Positions 16,401 through 24,125 of a stretch of DNA of 41,617 nucleotides are shown in pieces (position 1 is the stretch's first letter; each line of letters begins with the position of its first letter). The position numbers and the translations under genes were made by a program. The notes below the pieces were generated by a model. That model had not been told where the DNA came from, did no database searches, and saw nothing but the letters and a program-made list of their open reading frames with translations. Origin of the DNA: Flavobacterium daejeonense DSM 17708 (GTDB lineage Bacteria; Bacteroidota; Bacteroidia; Flavobacteriales; Flavobacteriaceae); assembly GCF_000425425.1 (NCBI RefSeq), contig NZ_AUDK01000032.1, positions 1 to 41,617 on the forward strand, in the 5' to 3' direction.

Positions 16401-17099
16401 TTATTTAATTTTTTGTTTTAACATCCATTCGTAAACCTCTGGAGCATCATAAACTCTGGTCCAACTGTCGTGATTGGAATCATCAAAAATGGTCAATTGA
16501 ATATTAGAATTACATTTTTGAAGCTTTTTATAAATTGAAATCGAATAATTGACATCTACCACATCATCCAATAAACCATGAAAAATCCGAATCGGAATAT
16601 CTTTTAATTTACAATTTTCAATCATTGGAATTCGATCAACAAAACCTGCAATGGGCACCAAAGCGGCAAACATTTCAGGATGGGCAAAAGCTAAATTCCA
16701 TGCTCCCCAAGCTCCCATACTGAGTCCGGTTAAATAAATTCGATGAGAATCAATTTTATTCTCTTTTTGAATTTTTAAAATCAAATAATACAATACCTCC
16801 GAATTCCAATATTCATTTTCCGGACACTGAGGCGCCAAGACATAAGCATCAATTGAATTATTTTTTAAATATTTAAATGGCCCATGGACTTTTACTTTTT
16901 CAATATCAGTTCCTTTTTCTCCCGAACCGTGAAGAAAAACAATCAACGGTTTATTCTCTTTGACTTCTTTAGGTACATATAAAGCATAATTCAATTCCTT
17001 TTTTTGAATAATTTCTGTTTTAAATGTGCCTTTTGTTTGAATTTGAGCAAAGGCAAAGTGAGAAAAAATGATAAAAAATAAATAACTGTGTTTTTTCAT
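16401..17099 (-). CDS. secreted alpha/beta-hydrolase (esterase/phospholipase-carboxylesterase type)
   Basis: 232 residues with a cleavable signal peptide (MKKHSYLFFIIFSHFAFA-Q). The alpha/beta-hydrolase core shows an oxyanion-region motif FLHGSGEKG (residues 55-63), the nucleophile Ser127 in TGLSMGAWG, an acid at Asp178/Asp179 in HGLLDDVV, and His210 in DSNHDSW. The sequence resembles small 'dienelactone hydrolase/poly-hydroxybutyrate-depolymerase-like' esterases found in PULs. It could remove acyl substituents (for example acetyl or succinyl) from the glycan. It stops 1 nt before the GH3 start, so the two are closely coupled. Substrate unknown. Confidence 0.85.
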   Translation of the reverse strand: MKKHSYLFFIIFSHFAFAQIQTKGTFKTEIIQKKELNYALYVPKEVKENKPLIVFLHGSGEKGTDIEKVKVHGPFKYLKNNSIDAYVLAPQCPENEYWNSEVLYYLILKIQKENKIDSHRIYLTGLSMGAWGAWNLAFAHPEMFAALVPIAGFVDRIPMIENCKLKDIPIRIFHGLLDDVVDVNYSISIYKKLQKCNSNIQLTIFDDSNHDSWTRVYDAPEVYEWMLKQKIK

Positions 17100-17109
17100 A
17101 TATGGATAT

Positions 17110-18495
17110 TTATGGAATCAAATTGTATTTACCGGATTCAAAACCTAACTTGTTTAAACCTTGTTTGACTTCGGTTGCACTCATAAATAATTTCCACAAT
17201 AATCCTGTTCGATAATTTTCAATCATTGGAGCAATTGTTCCCTGATCAATTGCCAGATAACGAGGCGTCACCCAATTATACTGAGGGGAAAAAGCATCGT
17301 AAGGACCAGCAATTCCAACGTATTGCGCTTTATGTTCATCGTACAGATAATGTAAAAATTTCATAGCTTCAACCGGTGCAAAAGGAAATGATGACAAAGC
17401 CGCTGTGGGCGAAATTACTCCGGTGTCATTATTAGGCTGATGTGCAGTATAGCCCGTTGTTCCGTCGGCATTTCGGGTATAACTGGCTGTCAGCCCCCAA
17501 CATTTATCTGAATAATCTTTCCAATTATGTGGATTTGCAATACTGTGCTGAATCATAATTTTAGCATGATTTTGGGTCAAAACACCATAATCTGCATATT
17601 TATCTTTCAAACCGTTTGGATCTAGCCCCAAATAAGAGTAATGCGACCAAAACATTGGTCCTACATTTCCGGTAGCTCCATTATAATTAAAAATGACGGG
17701 AATTCCGTATTGATAACCTCCATTTACAATAGCACCGCTTCTGGCCCAGCCTTTATGATAAGCATCAGCTGAAATAGGATGTGTAGGGGAAGAAGCTGCC
17801 ATGATATAAGTAATCAAACATTCATTATACCCTTCCAGCTTAAAATTCATTTCCCAACCGTAATTAGGCGACCAATGCCAGTAAAGAGCATCCTCGCCTT
17901 TGGTGTACCAATCCCATTCTACTCCTCTCCAAAGTTCGTCAGCCTTGGCGGCTAAATCTCTTTCAGCTGCATTCCCATCTTTAAAATACTCTCTAATAGT
18001 AATCAAAGCCTGGCAAACAAAAGAAGTTTCCACTAAATCTCCTCCGTTATCTTTTGTTCCAAACGGAATTACTTTTCCGGATGCATTATCCATCCAGTGT
18101 GGCCATGCTCCGTGAAAACGATCGGCTTTTTCAAGAAAATTTAAGGCTGTTGCTAATCTGGAAACGGCTTCGGCTCTTGGTAAAAAACCCCTTTCTACCC
18201 CAACAATGATACTCATCAATCCAAATCCGGAACCTCCTGTAGTAATAATATTCGATTCGAAACCAGGATCTCCGATAAGGTATCTTTCCCGGGCTAATTT
18301 TGAATTGGAATCAGCATAATCCCAGAAATACTTAATTGCATCCTTTTGAACTAGGTCCAATGCTTCGGTATCGGTTAATGGATTTACGGGATTTATTGGA
18401 GTTGTTGTTTCCTCATTCTTCGTCTTCTCTGGTGAAGAAGAAGAACAGGCTCCAAAAACACTCAAAAAAAGGACTATATATAAACTGCTTTTCAT
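17110..18495 (-). CDS. GH144-type glucanase lipoprotein (PF10091 'glycoamylase' domain)
   Basis: 461 residues. A lipoprotein signal ends in FGAC (Cys17), followed by a Ser/Thr/Pro/Glu-rich linker, suggesting surface or outer-membrane placement. The rest is an (alpha/alpha)6-barrel of the PF10091 family: 'AIKYFWDYAD' (53-62), 'TTGGSGFGLMSIIVGVERGF' (85-104), 'HGAWPHWMD', 'SHYSYLGLDPNGLKDKY', and the final 'YNWVTPRYLAIDQGTIAPMIENYR'. Acidic residues Asp149, Asp153 and Glu156 in KDNGGDLVETS share the D-x3-D-x2-E spacing I recall for residues important in the characterised Chitinophaga endo-beta-1,2-glucanase (not verified). The family name 'glucoamylase' in databases is historical; GH144 acts on beta-1,2-glucan. 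Confidence 0.88.
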   Translation of the reverse strand: MKSSLYIVLFLSVFGACSSSSPEKTKNEETTTPINPVNPLTDTEALDLVQKDAIKYFWDYADSNSKLARERYLIGDPGFESNIITTGGSGFGLMSIIVGVERGFLPRAEAVSRLATALNFLEKADRFHGAWPHWMDNASGKVIPFGTKDNGGDLVETSFVCQALITIREYFKDGNAAERDLAAKADELWRGVEWDWYTKGEDALYWHWSPNYGWEMNFKLEGYNECLITYIMAASSPTHPISADAYHKGWARSGAIVNGGYQYGIPVIFNYNGATGNVGPMFWSHYSYLGLDPNGLKDKYADYGVLTQNHAKIMIQHSIANPHNWKDYSDKCWGLTASYTRNADGTTGYTAHQPNNDTGVISPTAALSSFPFAPVEAMKFLHYLYDEHKAQYVGIAGPYDAFSPQYNWVTPRYLAIDQGTIAPMIENYRTGLLWKLFMSATEVKQGLNKLGFESGKYNLIP

Positions 18496-18589
18496 TTTTT
18501 TTTTACTTATGTGATAATTAAAGTGATAGAAAAATATATCCGGATATTAATTTATCCCCAGATGCATATAATTTTCTATTAAAAAAGTA

Positions 18590-19366
18590 TTAATTCATCA
18601 GACTGACTATTTCAGTTTGAGTAAGAACTTTATTAAAAACTTTTATTTCATCATACAAACTATTATCCGACTTATGTCCCCAATAAGAAAAAGTAGGACC
18701 ACCGGAACCAATTAGAAAATCAACACATCCTGTAAAATTTACCGGACTGGAGAATGTACTTGTTCTTTGAAGAACGCCGTTGAAATAAATTTTAGATTCA
18801 GTTTCAGAAATAGTAAGCGTAATATAAACCCAATTATTATCTACAGTTAATACTCCTCCATCATTCCATGATTCACCTGTTCCAATACCTGCATTCAATT
18901 TTATGGTTTGAGAAGATCCGTTTCCTTCTCTGAACAAACGAAAACCATATTTTCGTCCGTCATCTCCCGTAATTGAAGGATTTCCAACTACAACTAATCC
19001 TGATCTATCAGGCGCTGCATTCACTTTATACCAAAATCCAACTGTTAACTCATTAGTTCCAAACAAGCCTTTCACCGGATAGGTTATGTAAGAATCTGTA
19101 GCTCCCATAAAAGAGTACTCTCCTACTTTGGGCTCTCCTAAACTGGAATTTCCAACTTTAGTAGCTGGTGCTCCGTTTATAGAATTAAGATAATATGTAT
19201 TATTAAACTCTGCAAAAAGGGTTTCTCCATCCAGAGGTGTATAATTGCCCACGTCAGTTGGATAATCTCCTAATTCCGGTCTTTCCATATCCTGACATCC
19301 AATAAATGCTAATGAAATAAGCAGTATCCCAAAGCTTCTCTTTATAATTGATTTATTAATATTCAT
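18590..19366 (-). CDS. LamG/concanavalin-like surface lipoprotein in the SusE/SGBP position
   Basis: 258 residues. A type II signal peptide (MNINKSIIKRSF..., lipobox FIGC, Cys24) precedes a short linker. A LamG-like jelly-roll follows from about residue 45 to the end: 'LTVGFWYKVNAAPDRSGLVVVG', 'DGRKYGFRLFREGNGSSQTI', 'NWVYITLTISETESKIYFNGVLQ', and the closing 'SLYDEIKVFNKVLTQTEIVSLM'. This is the standard pattern of Laminin_G_3 domains in Bacteroidota surface proteins. Being right after SusD, it is likely a surface glycan-binding protein that feeds the SusCD pair; no catalytic residues are apparent. Confidence 0.88.
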   Translation of the reverse strand: MNINKSIIKRSFGILLISLAFIGCQDMERPELGDYPTDVGNYTPLDGETLFAEFNNTYYLNSINGAPATKVGNSSLGEPKVGEYSFMGATDSYITYPVKGLFGTNELTVGFWYKVNAAPDRSGLVVVGNPSITGDDGRKYGFRLFREGNGSSQTIKLNAGIGTGESWNDGGVLTVDNNWVYITLTISETESKIYFNGVLQRTSTFSSPVNFTGCVDFLIGSGGPTFSYWGHKSDNSLYDEIKVFNKVLTQTEIVSLMN

Positions 19367-19383
19367 GATTTTAACTTTAAAAA

Positions 19384-20859
19384 TTAGTAATTAGGATTTT
19401 GAACTAATATCCCTCCAGATTGATCAATAGCCGTTTGCGGAATTGGATAATATTGGTTTTTAGCCTGATATCCCAAACCACCTAAAACTGCCGGAGCATC
19501 ACCCCATCTTACCAAATCATAAAATCGTTCATTTTCCATGGCAAGTTCAATTCTTCTTTCGTGCTTTATAGCTGTTCTTAAACCTGTCTGGCTCAAATCT
19601 GTTACTTTAGGTAAAACAGTACCTGTACCTCTTGCTCTGGCTCTAATCATTTCTAAATAATCGGATGCTTTGGTTGTGTTTCCTGATTCATTTGCCGCTT
19701 CAGCAGCCATTAATATTACATCGGCATATCTCAAAATTTTAATGTTTTTCCAATGATTTTTATTTTCTCCGTAACTTTGTCTGATACTTGGAGTTGTATA
19801 CGCTTTTTTATTCCAATACGGTTGAGCCAATGGCGGGCTGTCTGGAACCGTTAAGCCAAAACCATCATTTTGACCTGAATAAAGAATTGTAGCATCTTTA
19901 CGAGGATCACCTGTTTCATAGGCATCTACTAAATTTTGAGTAGGAACATTAAATCCCCAACCTAAATCCCAGGTACTTGAGCCACGCACTCCTTGAGATT
20001 CCCAATAATTGTTAGAATAATTTACTCCGGCTTCTCTTAAAAACTGAACTTCAAAAATGGATTCTTTTGAATTATCACCCGCTTCAGAAAATAAGGTAAC
20101 ATAGGAGTTATCCAACACATATTGTTCAGAATTGATAACTAATTCGCTTTTTTCTAAAGATTTAGTCCAATTACCCTGATACAAATATAATTTTGCCAAT
20201 AGAGCATTCGCAAAGCCTTTAGTAGCTCTCCCCGGATAAGCTGGCCAACTATCCGGTAACTTGGAAGCAGCAAATTCTAAATCACTAATAATTTGGGCAT
20301 CAACTTCTGCAACAGTCGATTTGGCTTTAATACCATCACTTGGAACAACAATTTTCTTTAAAATAATTGGTACTTCACCATAATCTCTGCGCAAATCAAA
20401 AAAAGCAAATCCTCTGATTGCCATAGCTTCGGCTTTATTAATCATCGTTCCCTCATCTGTTAAACCCGATTCATCAATATCTACAATTAAATCGTTACAG
20501 GCAAAAATCAAACTATAATGTCCGTCCCAATAAGCAGCAAACTCTGCCGGAGAATATTGAAACTTATCCATAACATTCCCTCTGGTTGCAGCATCGGTTG
20601 CTGTACTCCCTTTTTGAGCGTCATCAGAACGAATACTTTGGAACCAATATCTGTCCCAATTAGTAACTCCTTCCTGAGTTCTGATTTTTCCATATAAACC
20701 AAATGCTTTTTCTTCGTATCCTCCTGCTGTTAAATCACCTTCTGTTGCAGTTCCTAATGGCTTTCTGTCTAAAAATTCATCATCATTACATGAATTTAAA
20801 ACTGTTACTGCTAACAAAGCAAAAAGTGATAATTTGATGGTATATTTATAATTTTTCAT
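19384..20859 (-). CDS. SusD/RagB family outer-membrane lipoprotein
   Basis: 491 residues. Signal peptide with lipobox LNSC (Cys24), then acidic 'NDDEFLDRKPLG', which resembles the surface-export signal of Bacteroidota lipoproteins. TPR-like helices of the SusD core are seen: 'AMAIRGFAFFDLRRDYGEVPI', 'GFANALLAKLYLYQGNW', 'ILRYADVILMAAEA', and the C-terminal 'AIKHERRIELAMENERFYDLVRW' signature, ending in 'QNPNY'. SusD caps the SusC barrel as the lid of the uptake complex. It starts 18 nt after susC and belongs to one operon with it. Confidence 0.97.
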   Translation of the reverse strand: MKNYKYTIKLSLFALLAVTVLNSCNDDEFLDRKPLGTATEGDLTAGGYEEKAFGLYGKIRTQEGVTNWDRYWFQSIRSDDAQKGSTATDAATRGNVMDKFQYSPAEFAAYWDGHYSLIFACNDLIVDIDESGLTDEGTMINKAEAMAIRGFAFFDLRRDYGEVPIILKKIVVPSDGIKAKSTVAEVDAQIISDLEFAASKLPDSWPAYPGRATKGFANALLAKLYLYQGNWTKSLEKSELVINSEQYVLDNSYVTLFSEAGDNSKESIFEVQFLREAGVNYSNNYWESQGVRGSSTWDLGWGFNVPTQNLVDAYETGDPRKDATILYSGQNDGFGLTVPDSPPLAQPYWNKKAYTTPSIRQSYGENKNHWKNIKILRYADVILMAAEAANESGNTTKASDYLEMIRARARGTGTVLPKVTDLSQTGLRTAIKHERRIELAMENERFYDLVRWGDAPAVLGGLGYQAKNQYYPIPQTAIDQSGGILVQNPNY

Positions 20860-20877
20860 TTTTCTTTATTTTAAATT

Positions 20878-23800
20878 TTAAAAAGTCACATTCAATCCTA
20901 ATGTCATGATTGTCGGGATTGGATATCCTCCTGTATCTCTACCAAAAGAGGTTGGTGTTCCGCCTGCTTCTGGTGTAAAACCGGAATTATTAGCCCATGT
21001 TACCAAGTTCTGTGCATTAACATAAACTCTTAATCCTTGAATGTTTATTCTTTTTAATAATTGAGCATCAAAATTATATCCCAGTTGAATATTTCTTAGC
21101 CTTAAATAACTGCCATCTTCAATCATATAAGTTGAATTCAGTTTATTATATCCTGATCCGTCATTAAGTCTTGGTTCCCAATTCGAAGTACCTGCTCCAT
21201 TCCATCTGTCTAATCGGGCTGTTCTGTAATTGAATTGAGCAAAAGTGGATCCATTACCCCAGTCTCTATAAATTTCATTTCCATAAACTCCTTGAAAATC
21301 TATAGAAAAACTAAAATTTTTATAGGTAATATTTCCTGAAAATCCATAAGTAAAATCAGGACTTGGATTTCCAATAATAGTTCTGTCATCTGTAGTAATC
21401 TGTCCATCACCATTTACGTCTTTGAATTTTAAATCTCCCGGAGCATAGTTCCCAAGAGTACTGGGAGCAGAAGCTATAATATCGGCATAAGATTGATAAA
21501 CGCCTTCTACTTTATAACCGTAAAAAGAACCAATCGGAGCACCGGCGGTTAAAATAGATGGTCCGTCAAACACTTCAAAACCTTCAATATAAACTGATTT
21601 TACTTTATTCTTAAGTGTTGCTAAATTTCCGCTAACAGAATAAGTAAAATCATCATTTATTTTATCGTTCCAGGAACCTGAAAACTCAAATCCTTTATTC
21701 GAAATTTCTCCTGCATTGGTATAAAATTTTTCACTTCCCAAATCCACAAATGTCAATAAGTTATCAGTGGTTTTATTATAATAGGTTGTTTCAAATTTTA
21801 ACCTGTTTTTTAAGGTTGATAATTCAAATCCTGCTTCATAAGAAGTCACTGTTTCCCACTCTAAATTTGGATTGTTTCTATAGGCTAAAACATAAGCCGG
21901 CACTAAGGATTCCCCAAAAACGGCCGAAGAACCCGTAGTATAATTAGGTTGTGACGGATAATGAACTCCTGAATATTGATTCCCTAAAATACCATAAGAG
22001 CCTTTCACTTTAAGTTGATCAAAAATTGTTTGATTTTCCATGAATTTTTCTTTGGCTACATCCCAGGCAGCACCTACCGACCAAAAATTTTGAAATCTGT
22101 TTGCTTCGCTAATTTCCGAAGAACCATCACGTCTAAAAGAAGCATTCAAAATATATTTTCCATCATAATTGTATAAAACACGACCTAGATAAGAAACGGT
22201 GGCTCTGTCCCATTGATCTGAATTTGACAAACGTGTCGTTGGATCACCAAAAGGATAAGTATTTAGATACCACCATCTTTTATCATAAGGTATTGGATCA
22301 CCATTTACGTATTGTTTTACTGTACCACTAACAGACTCGTATCCTTCCTGATATCTGGTATAACCTGCTAAAGCAGTTAAATTATGGTTTCCAAAAGACT
22401 TCTCATAGGTAAACAAATAGTCTTGTTGCGTTTTTTGAGTATCGCTTTTGAATTGGTTTACATTAGTCAATGCATTTCCGGCATACAATGTTGTTTCTCC
22501 TGTTTCTCCTACATAAATATTAAATACCGGAGTATATCCTCTTCCTTTACTGTATCCTAAATCGGCTAAATAGGCTGCACGGAATTTCAAACCTGAAAAA
22601 AGTTTAAACTCAGCAAAAACATTTCCAACATATCTGGAATCTCTATTCAACTGAGTATATTTTTTCCCCTCAACATTTGCTAAAGGATTCCCTATTTGAG
22701 CACCACCAATTTCAATTGGCAATTGATTGTACAATCCAAATTCGCTGTTATAAGGAGCTACAATTGGAGTGGCATTCAAAGAAGATATAAAATCATGCAA
22801 TTGAGGCATTCTGGCATCATATCCATTAAAACCAATCCCTACTTTTATTCCATCAGTAATTTGAACTTCGTCATTGATATTGAAAGTGAATTTTTTAAAT
22901 TTTTCATTTTCAATCAAACCTTCTTCTGCATGATAACCCGCACCTAAATAAAATTTATTCTTTTCGGTTCCGTTAGAGATACTTATATTATGAATAAATT
23001 GATTAGCACTATTATTTTCAATAGTATTTACCCAATTTGTATTGGCGCTAAATTTATCGTAATAAGCATAAGGCGAAGCCCCTTCGTTAACTCTTTGCTC
23101 ATCATACAACATTTTGAATTGAGAAGCATTAGTCATTGAAGGTTTATTAGGTATCGTTTTAATTCCTATGGAAGAACTCAAATTTACTGTAGTGACACCA
23201 CTTTTAGCTTTTTTGGTAGTAATGATAATAACACCATTCGCGCCTCGAACACCAAAAATAGCCAGAGAAGAAGGATCTTTTAAAACTTCCATCGATTCAA
23301 TATCATTTGGATTGATAAAACTGATATTATCATTTAAAATTCCATCCACCACATATAATGGTTTCGTTTGGTATCTACTTACAGTACCTCTAATTCTAAC
23401 ATCAGGATCTTCTCCTGGTTTACCGGTATTCACAACAGACAAACCAGCTACTTTACCCTGAATTGATGAAACTGGATTCGCATTTGGTTTATCCGCTACT
23501 TGCTTGCCTTCTACTTTAACAATAGATCCTGTTAAATCCCTTTTCTTGGCTGTTCCATACCCAATAACAACAACTTCTTTTAAAATAGTATCTGCTGCTT
23601 CTTTTAAAGTAACTGTCATTGGTGTATCCGTTGCAGGTATAGAAGCTGTTTCAAGACCTATCATCGAAATTTTTAAGATTTCCCCAGCCTTAGCATTAAT
23701 TGTGAAGTTCCCATCAAAATCTGTTACAGTAGAAGTTTTGGACTCGGCAGCAATGACATTGGCTCCGGGAAGTCCCAATCCACTACTGTCAACTACTTTT

Positions 23801-23880
23801 CCTTTAATTGCCTGTACCTGTCCGGACATATAAGCCGGAAGCAATAGGAGTGCTAAAAAGCTAAAAATTAAATTTTTCAT
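20878..23880 (-). CDS. SusC/RagA TonB-linked outer-membrane transporter
   Basis: Exactly 1000 residues. Signal peptide MKNLIFSFLALLLLPAYMSG, then a carboxypeptidase-D-like regulatory domain (about 22-95: 'GKVVDSSGLGLPGANV', 'TDFDGNFTINAKAGE'), a TonB-region/SusC signature 'EVVVIGYGTAKKRDLTG' near 101-117, and the plug ('LYVVDGI', 'SMEVLKDPSSLAIFGVRGANGVI'). The 22-strand barrel follows, ending in 'LGLNVTF' with C-terminal Phe. It imports oligosaccharides captured by the SusD/LamG proteins using TonB-ExbBD energy. First gene of the PUL operon, 245 nt downstream of the regulator gene; that spacer contains repeated ACATCA/TGATGT words. Confidence 0.98.
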   Translation of the reverse strand: MKNLIFSFLALLLLPAYMSGQVQAIKGKVVDSSGLGLPGANVIAAESKTSTVTDFDGNFTINAKAGEILKISMIGLETASIPATDTPMTVTLKEAADTILKEVVVIGYGTAKKRDLTGSIVKVEGKQVADKPNANPVSSIQGKVAGLSVVNTGKPGEDPDVRIRGTVSRYQTKPLYVVDGILNDNISFINPNDIESMEVLKDPSSLAIFGVRGANGVIIITTKKAKSGVTTVNLSSSIGIKTIPNKPSMTNASQFKMLYDEQRVNEGASPYAYYDKFSANTNWVNTIENNSANQFIHNISISNGTEKNKFYLGAGYHAEEGLIENEKFKKFTFNINDEVQITDGIKVGIGFNGYDARMPQLHDFISSLNATPIVAPYNSEFGLYNQLPIEIGGAQIGNPLANVEGKKYTQLNRDSRYVGNVFAEFKLFSGLKFRAAYLADLGYSKGRGYTPVFNIYVGETGETTLYAGNALTNVNQFKSDTQKTQQDYLFTYEKSFGNHNLTALAGYTRYQEGYESVSGTVKQYVNGDPIPYDKRWWYLNTYPFGDPTTRLSNSDQWDRATVSYLGRVLYNYDGKYILNASFRRDGSSEISEANRFQNFWSVGAAWDVAKEKFMENQTIFDQLKVKGSYGILGNQYSGVHYPSQPNYTTGSSAVFGESLVPAYVLAYRNNPNLEWETVTSYEAGFELSTLKNRLKFETTYYNKTTDNLLTFVDLGSEKFYTNAGEISNKGFEFSGSWNDKINDDFTYSVSGNLATLKNKVKSVYIEGFEVFDGPSILTAGAPIGSFYGYKVEGVYQSYADIIASAPSTLGNYAPGDLKFKDVNGDGQITTDDRTIIGNPSPDFTYGFSGNITYKNFSFSIDFQGVYGNEIYRDWGNGSTFAQFNYRTARLDRWNGAGTSNWEPRLNDGSGYNKLNSTYMIEDGSYLRLRNIQLGYNFDAQLLKRINIQGLRVYVNAQNLVTWANNSGFTPEAGGTPTSFGRDTGGYPIPTIMTLGLNVTF

Positions 23881-23937
23881 ATGGTTAATAAATGTTAAAG
23901 TTAGTTAAGCCAAATTAAACAATTACAACCGTAGAAC

Positions 23938-24063
23938 ACATCAAATCACACTACTACACAGCCACATCATTACATCAAAAAACAAACATAAAATACTGAA
24001 AACAAACAAGATAAAACCAAACGAAAGATCCTTTAGCATATTGTTATGATGTAGTAATGATGT
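23938..24063. promoter_or_regulatory. candidate regulator-binding repeats in the susC leader
   Basis: The 245-bp spacer before susC contains five copies of ACATCA or its complement: ACATCA at 23938, 23964 and 23972, and TGATGT at 24047 and 24058. The last two are 11 bp apart, one helical turn, inside two near-identical 11-mers on the minus strand (TACATCATTAC and TACATCATAAC). They lie upstream of the proposed -7 box, where an activator would bind. The copies on the other side have the opposite orientation. The most likely ligand is the adjacent HTH regulator; this is inference. Confidence 0.4.
23983..23990 (-). promoter_or_regulatory. candidate -7 box for the susC operon
   Basis: Minus strand TATGTTTG fits TAnnTTTG and would give a leader of roughly 95 nt. 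TTG lies 16 nt upstream rather than the usual 19-20, which would suit a promoter needing an activator. Confidence 0.35.
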
Positions 24064-24125
24064 ACCGGAATCAACCAAAAAAAGACTATTAAAAATATAA
24101 AATGTATAAAAAAAGTAGTTTATTT

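Noticed and set aside
17110..18495. Starch or alpha-glucan target, from the database name 'glucoamylase'
   Set aside because: PF10091/GH144 is not an alpha-glucan family, and no GH13, GH97 or GH31 gene is present in the locus.
23504..23833. 109-codon ORF antisense to susC, and similar antisense ORFs in pta, dnaK and the serine hydrolase
   Set aside because: They follow from codon bias in the opposite strand, show no domain or signal, and lie wholly inside well-supported genes.
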